A stretch of DNA of 15,393 bases from contig JANYBU010000326.1 of assembly GCA_025360665.1 (NCBI GenBank), forward strand, positions 1 to 15,393. The letters are read 5' to 3'. The notes beneath the pieces were generated by a model, which had not been told where the DNA came from, made no database searches, and worked only from the letters and a program-made list of their open reading frames with translations. A program made the translations under genes and the position numbers. Of this stretch, positions 13,805 to 15,393 are shown piece after piece (position 1 is the stretch's first letter; the number at the start of each line of letters is the position of its first letter). Source of the stretch: Nitrospira sp. Lineage in GTDB: Bacteria > Nitrospirota > Nitrospiria > Nitrospirales > Nitrospiraceae.

Positions 13805-13892
13805 GAGCGTATGGCCGATGGCTTATAGCTGATGGTAAGGACCTTCCATTTTTATTCTGAACCATACGCTATCAGCTATATGCCATATGCTC
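13805..13892. repeat. 32-bp imperfect inverted repeat (intergenic, REP/MITE-like)
   Basis: Arms at 13805-13836 and 13861-13892 agree at 25 of 32 positions when one is reverse-complemented, without gaps, around a 24-base centre. The arms contain TATAGCTGAT and GTATGGC/CATATGGC-type words, and some mismatches are G-T compatible, so the RNA could fold. It fills the gap between the cytochrome and hemerythrin genes. A repeat family dispersed through the genome is likely but cannot be seen in one window. Confidence 0.6.
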
Positions 13893-13918
13893 TTCGCTTG
13901 CATGAATAAGGAGGCACA

Positions 13919-14398
13919 ATGAGTGAGCAGAAAACCATCAGTGCATTCTTTGAGCAGGACCATGATCGGTTGGACGAGTTGTTCAAGACCTTTCAACAGT
14001 TGAAACGGTCTGATTTTGCCAAGGCCAAGGAAGCATTCAAAGAATTCAAGGTTGGCTTGCAGCGCCATATCGTGTGGGAAGAGGATCTGCTCTTTCCTCT
14101 GTGGGAGGAGAAAACAGGCATGTCTGAAGACGGGCCGACCTTCGTGATGCGGGCGGAGCATCGCCAGATTGGACAGCAGCTTGAAGCCATTCATGGCAAA
14201 GTGGCGGAGCAGAATCAGGACAGCGACCAGGAGGAACAGGCGCTGCTGGATCTGCTCGGTTCCCATAATAGGAAAGAAGAGCGGGCGCTCTATCCTGCCA
14301 TCGATCAGGTGACCAACGCGGAAGAACGCGAAACCGTCTTTCAAAATATGAAGAACATTCCGGAGGAGCGATACAAGCTTTGTTGCGGACAGCACTGA
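13919..14398 (+). CDS. Hemerythrin-like HHE-domain protein
   Basis: AAGGAGG lies just upstream of ATG 13919; 159 residues. The di-iron ligands of the hemerythrin fold are visible: H15 (QDHDRLDELF), H50 and E54 (RHIVWEEDLLFP), H81 (AEHRQIGQQL), H116 and E120 (SHNRKEERALYP). The four helices fill the normal length. The protein is cytoplasmic, with no signal peptide. Such proteins bind O2, NO or iron and protect against oxidative or nitrosative stress. An unusual CC pair (155-156) near the C-terminus might respond to redox or metals. Its stop lies 26 bases before the start of the next cytochrome gene, suggesting joint expression. Confidence 0.85.
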   Translation: MSEQKTISAFFEQDHDRLDELFKTFQQLKRSDFAKAKEAFKEFKVGLQRHIVWEEDLLFPLWEEKTGMSEDGPTFVMRAEHRQIGQQLEAIHGKVAEQNQDSDQEEQALLDLLGSHNRKEERALYPAIDQVTNAEERETVFQNMKNIPEERYKLCCGQH

Positions 14399-14424
14399 CG
14401 GAGATCGATTGGAAGGGTGATGTG

Positions 14425-14895
14425 ATGATTGACTCGATGGGTAAGCTTCTCAGGGGACTCTCTCTTGCCGGCTTTCTTCTCGTGGGCTTGCCTGCGAGTC
14501 AGCTGATAGACATGTCTGAGATGAATGCTTGGGCCGGTTCTCCGCCGTCACCCAAGAGCACAAAGGAGGCAGGCGATGCCGAGCGGGGCAGAGCAGCCTT
14601 CAACGGGAAGGGCGTGTGCTACTACTGCCATGGCATTGATGGGAACAAGGACCAACGACCGCAACTCGCAGCCGACACCGCCGCGCTCATCGCTCAACTC
14701 AATCCTCCACCGGTCGATCTGAGAAACCCGAAGGCGCTATACCTAAAAACTGACAAGCAGCGCGCGCGTGCAATCCGGGAGGGGCACCCAGGCACAGGCA
14801 TGTTTCCGGATACCACCATGACCAATCAAGAACTCACCGATACGCTAACTTACCTTGCTCTCCTGCGGCGCGAAGGCGCACTTAAGAAACCCTAA
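14425..14895 (+). CDS. Small secreted c-type cytochrome
   Basis: ATG 14425 is chosen because GGAAGGG lies at 14411-14417; GTG 14422 is an alternative. The 156-residue product has an N-terminal hydrophobic segment (LSLAGFLLVGLPA, residues 12-24) for export, cut or kept as an anchor, with a possible cleavage after AWA-G near residue 37. ERGRAAFNGKGVCYYCHGIDG carries the heme site C65-YY-CH69 of a class I cytochrome c, and HPGTGMFPD (M126) supplies the likely distal Met. LTDTLTYLALLR is the closing helix. It is a periplasmic electron carrier or oxidase partner. Its 3' end overlaps a minus-strand gene fragment by 14 bases. Confidence 0.85.
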   Translation: MIDSMGKLLRGLSLAGFLLVGLPASQLIDMSEMNAWAGSPPSPKSTKEAGDAERGRAAFNGKGVCYYCHGIDGNKDQRPQLAADTAALIAQLNPPPVDLRNPKALYLKTDKQRARAIREGHPGTGMFPDTTMTNQELTDTLTYLALLRREGALKKP

Positions 14896-15178
14896 TGCGA
14901 ATCCTGGCATCTACGATCCGGCAGCGTTGGCCTGGCGCCAGGGCGAAGATCGGATTCAGATCGAGTTCGCTGATCTCTGGAATCTCTTCGACGAGGTGGG
15001 AAATCCGCAGCAGAATGTCCTCGATGGCCTTGATGTCGGCAGGCGGATGGCCTCGGTAGCCTTGCAGCAATCGATAGCCTTTGATCTCGCGCACCATCTC
15101 GGTTGCTTCGCGGCCCTGTATCGATTGCTCCCATTCTCTTCGCTGCCTTTCAATCCCTCCATCATCCGTGATTTGCCG
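14882..15178 (-). pseudogene. C-terminal fragment of an ADP-forming acyl-CoA synthetase (ATP-grasp domain)
   Basis: On the minus strand from about 15097 down, the frame reads EMVREIKGYRLLQGYRG, then IKAIEDILLRISHLVEEI and ISELDLNPIFAL...CRIVDARIRI. These are the closing motifs of the ATP-grasp domain of ADP-forming acetyl/acyl-CoA synthetases (or the Pat-type acetyltransferase fusion). The frame stays open upstream to a stop at 15179-15181, but that part (DDGGIERQRREWEQSI) does not look like the family. The CoA-binding and catalytic regions are absent. It is a remnant of about 70 residues. Its end overlaps the cytochrome c gene tail-to-tail. Confidence 0.7.
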
Positions 15179-15219
15179 CTACCAAAACCGTAAGACTTTT
15201 CTTCAGGAAACAGAGCCGG

Positions 15220-15393
15220 CTAGTTCGGATCCGGAATCCGTTTCGTTGAAATGATCAACTCGTCGTACCATGTGTAGGCCGTCGGATGGCTGGCTGACGG
15301 GTCCTTGTTCGTGTTGTACGGGAGCAGCCAGAGTTTGCCGTACTTGGCGTCGGGGTCTCGGTTGGCGAGGTCATAGCCCGTACCGGTTCCAGG
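15220..15393 (-). CDS. 3' end of a gene running off the right edge (partial)
   Basis: The minus strand is open from the window edge to a TAG at 15220-15222, giving the last 57 residues of a protein. They include YDLANRDPDAKYGKLWLLPY, then TAYTWYDELIISTKRIPDPN at the C-terminus. The Trp-Tyr-Asp-Glu-hydrophobic-Ser-Thr pattern resembles the last strand of concanavalin-like beta-sandwich proteins (some polysaccharide lyases and secreted lectin-like proteins). This is only a resemblance; the N-terminal part lies outside the window. Confidence 0.6.
   Translation of the reverse strand, partial: PGTGTGYDLANRDPDAKYGKLWLLPYNTNKDPSASHPTAYTWYDELIISTKRIPDPN

Noticed and set aside
1..15393. tRNA, rRNA, CRISPR arrays, transposases
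   Set aside because: I looked for cloverleaf-like stretches, regular short repeats with spacers, and DDE-type or serine/tyrosine recombinase motifs and saw none.

Overview
The window looks like chromosomal sequence from a moderately GC-rich, chemolithotroph-like bacterium. A Nitrospira-type member of the Nitrospirota is the best guess. This is inferred from remains of a multi-subunit 2-oxoacid:ferredoxin oxidoreductase (OFOR) with a CO-dehydrogenase-epsilon-like subunit, a stand-alone HdrA N-terminal-type protein, a secreted cupredoxin and several small c-type cytochromes. There is no rRNA, tRNA, CRISPR array or recognisable transposase, so the taxonomy is not proven.

Layout. Positions 1-1017 hold no convincing complete gene, but carry strong inverted repeats and a palindrome, TCTGCA-N5-TGCAGA, present three times. 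Positions 1018-2589 hold small genes: a TPR-like protein, a 90-residue beta-rich protein and its frameshifted paralogue, two further broken reading frames, and an intact 31-residue lysine-rich peptide. Positions 2582-4652 hold an OFOR gamma-alpha fusion whose alpha domain I is contracted, overlapping a CO-dehydrogenase-epsilon-like gene cut by an in-frame TAG. A secreted type-1-copper protein follows (4710-5639), then YtxH and DksA/TraR-type genes (6039-6736), a stub of an OFOR beta-subunit C-terminus (6740-6937), the HdrA-like protein (6960-7349) and a zinc aspartoacylase/desuccinylase-like gene also cut by an in-frame TAG (7370-8146).

Positions 8214-12219 form a compact arsenic operon: arsR-arsM-arsC-arsD-arsA. 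It has a sigma70-type promoter placed so that the arsR mRNA may be leaderless. Two ATCAA-N6-TTG(A/T)T operators flank arsR. The genes encode sensing, methylation, thiol-coupled arsenate reduction, arsenite delivery (ArsD) and the transport ATPase (ArsA). No ArsB or Acr3 permease is in the window.

Positions 12714-14895 encode extracytoplasmic and redox proteins: a His-rich secreted metal-binding protein, a lipoprotein cytochrome of c'/c556 type, a hemerythrin-like protein and a small c-type cytochrome. A 32-bp imperfect inverted repeat lies among them. On the minus strand the right edge holds a decayed C-terminal fragment of an ADP-forming acyl-CoA synthetase and the 3' end of another gene.

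The theme is intact stress and metal functions mixed with decaying central-carbon genes. Three well-supported frame changes between 1678 and 2589, and probably a fourth, are all missing-base (-1) shifts. Two further genes carry in-frame TAG codons. Real pseudogenisation and local assembly error both remain possible.
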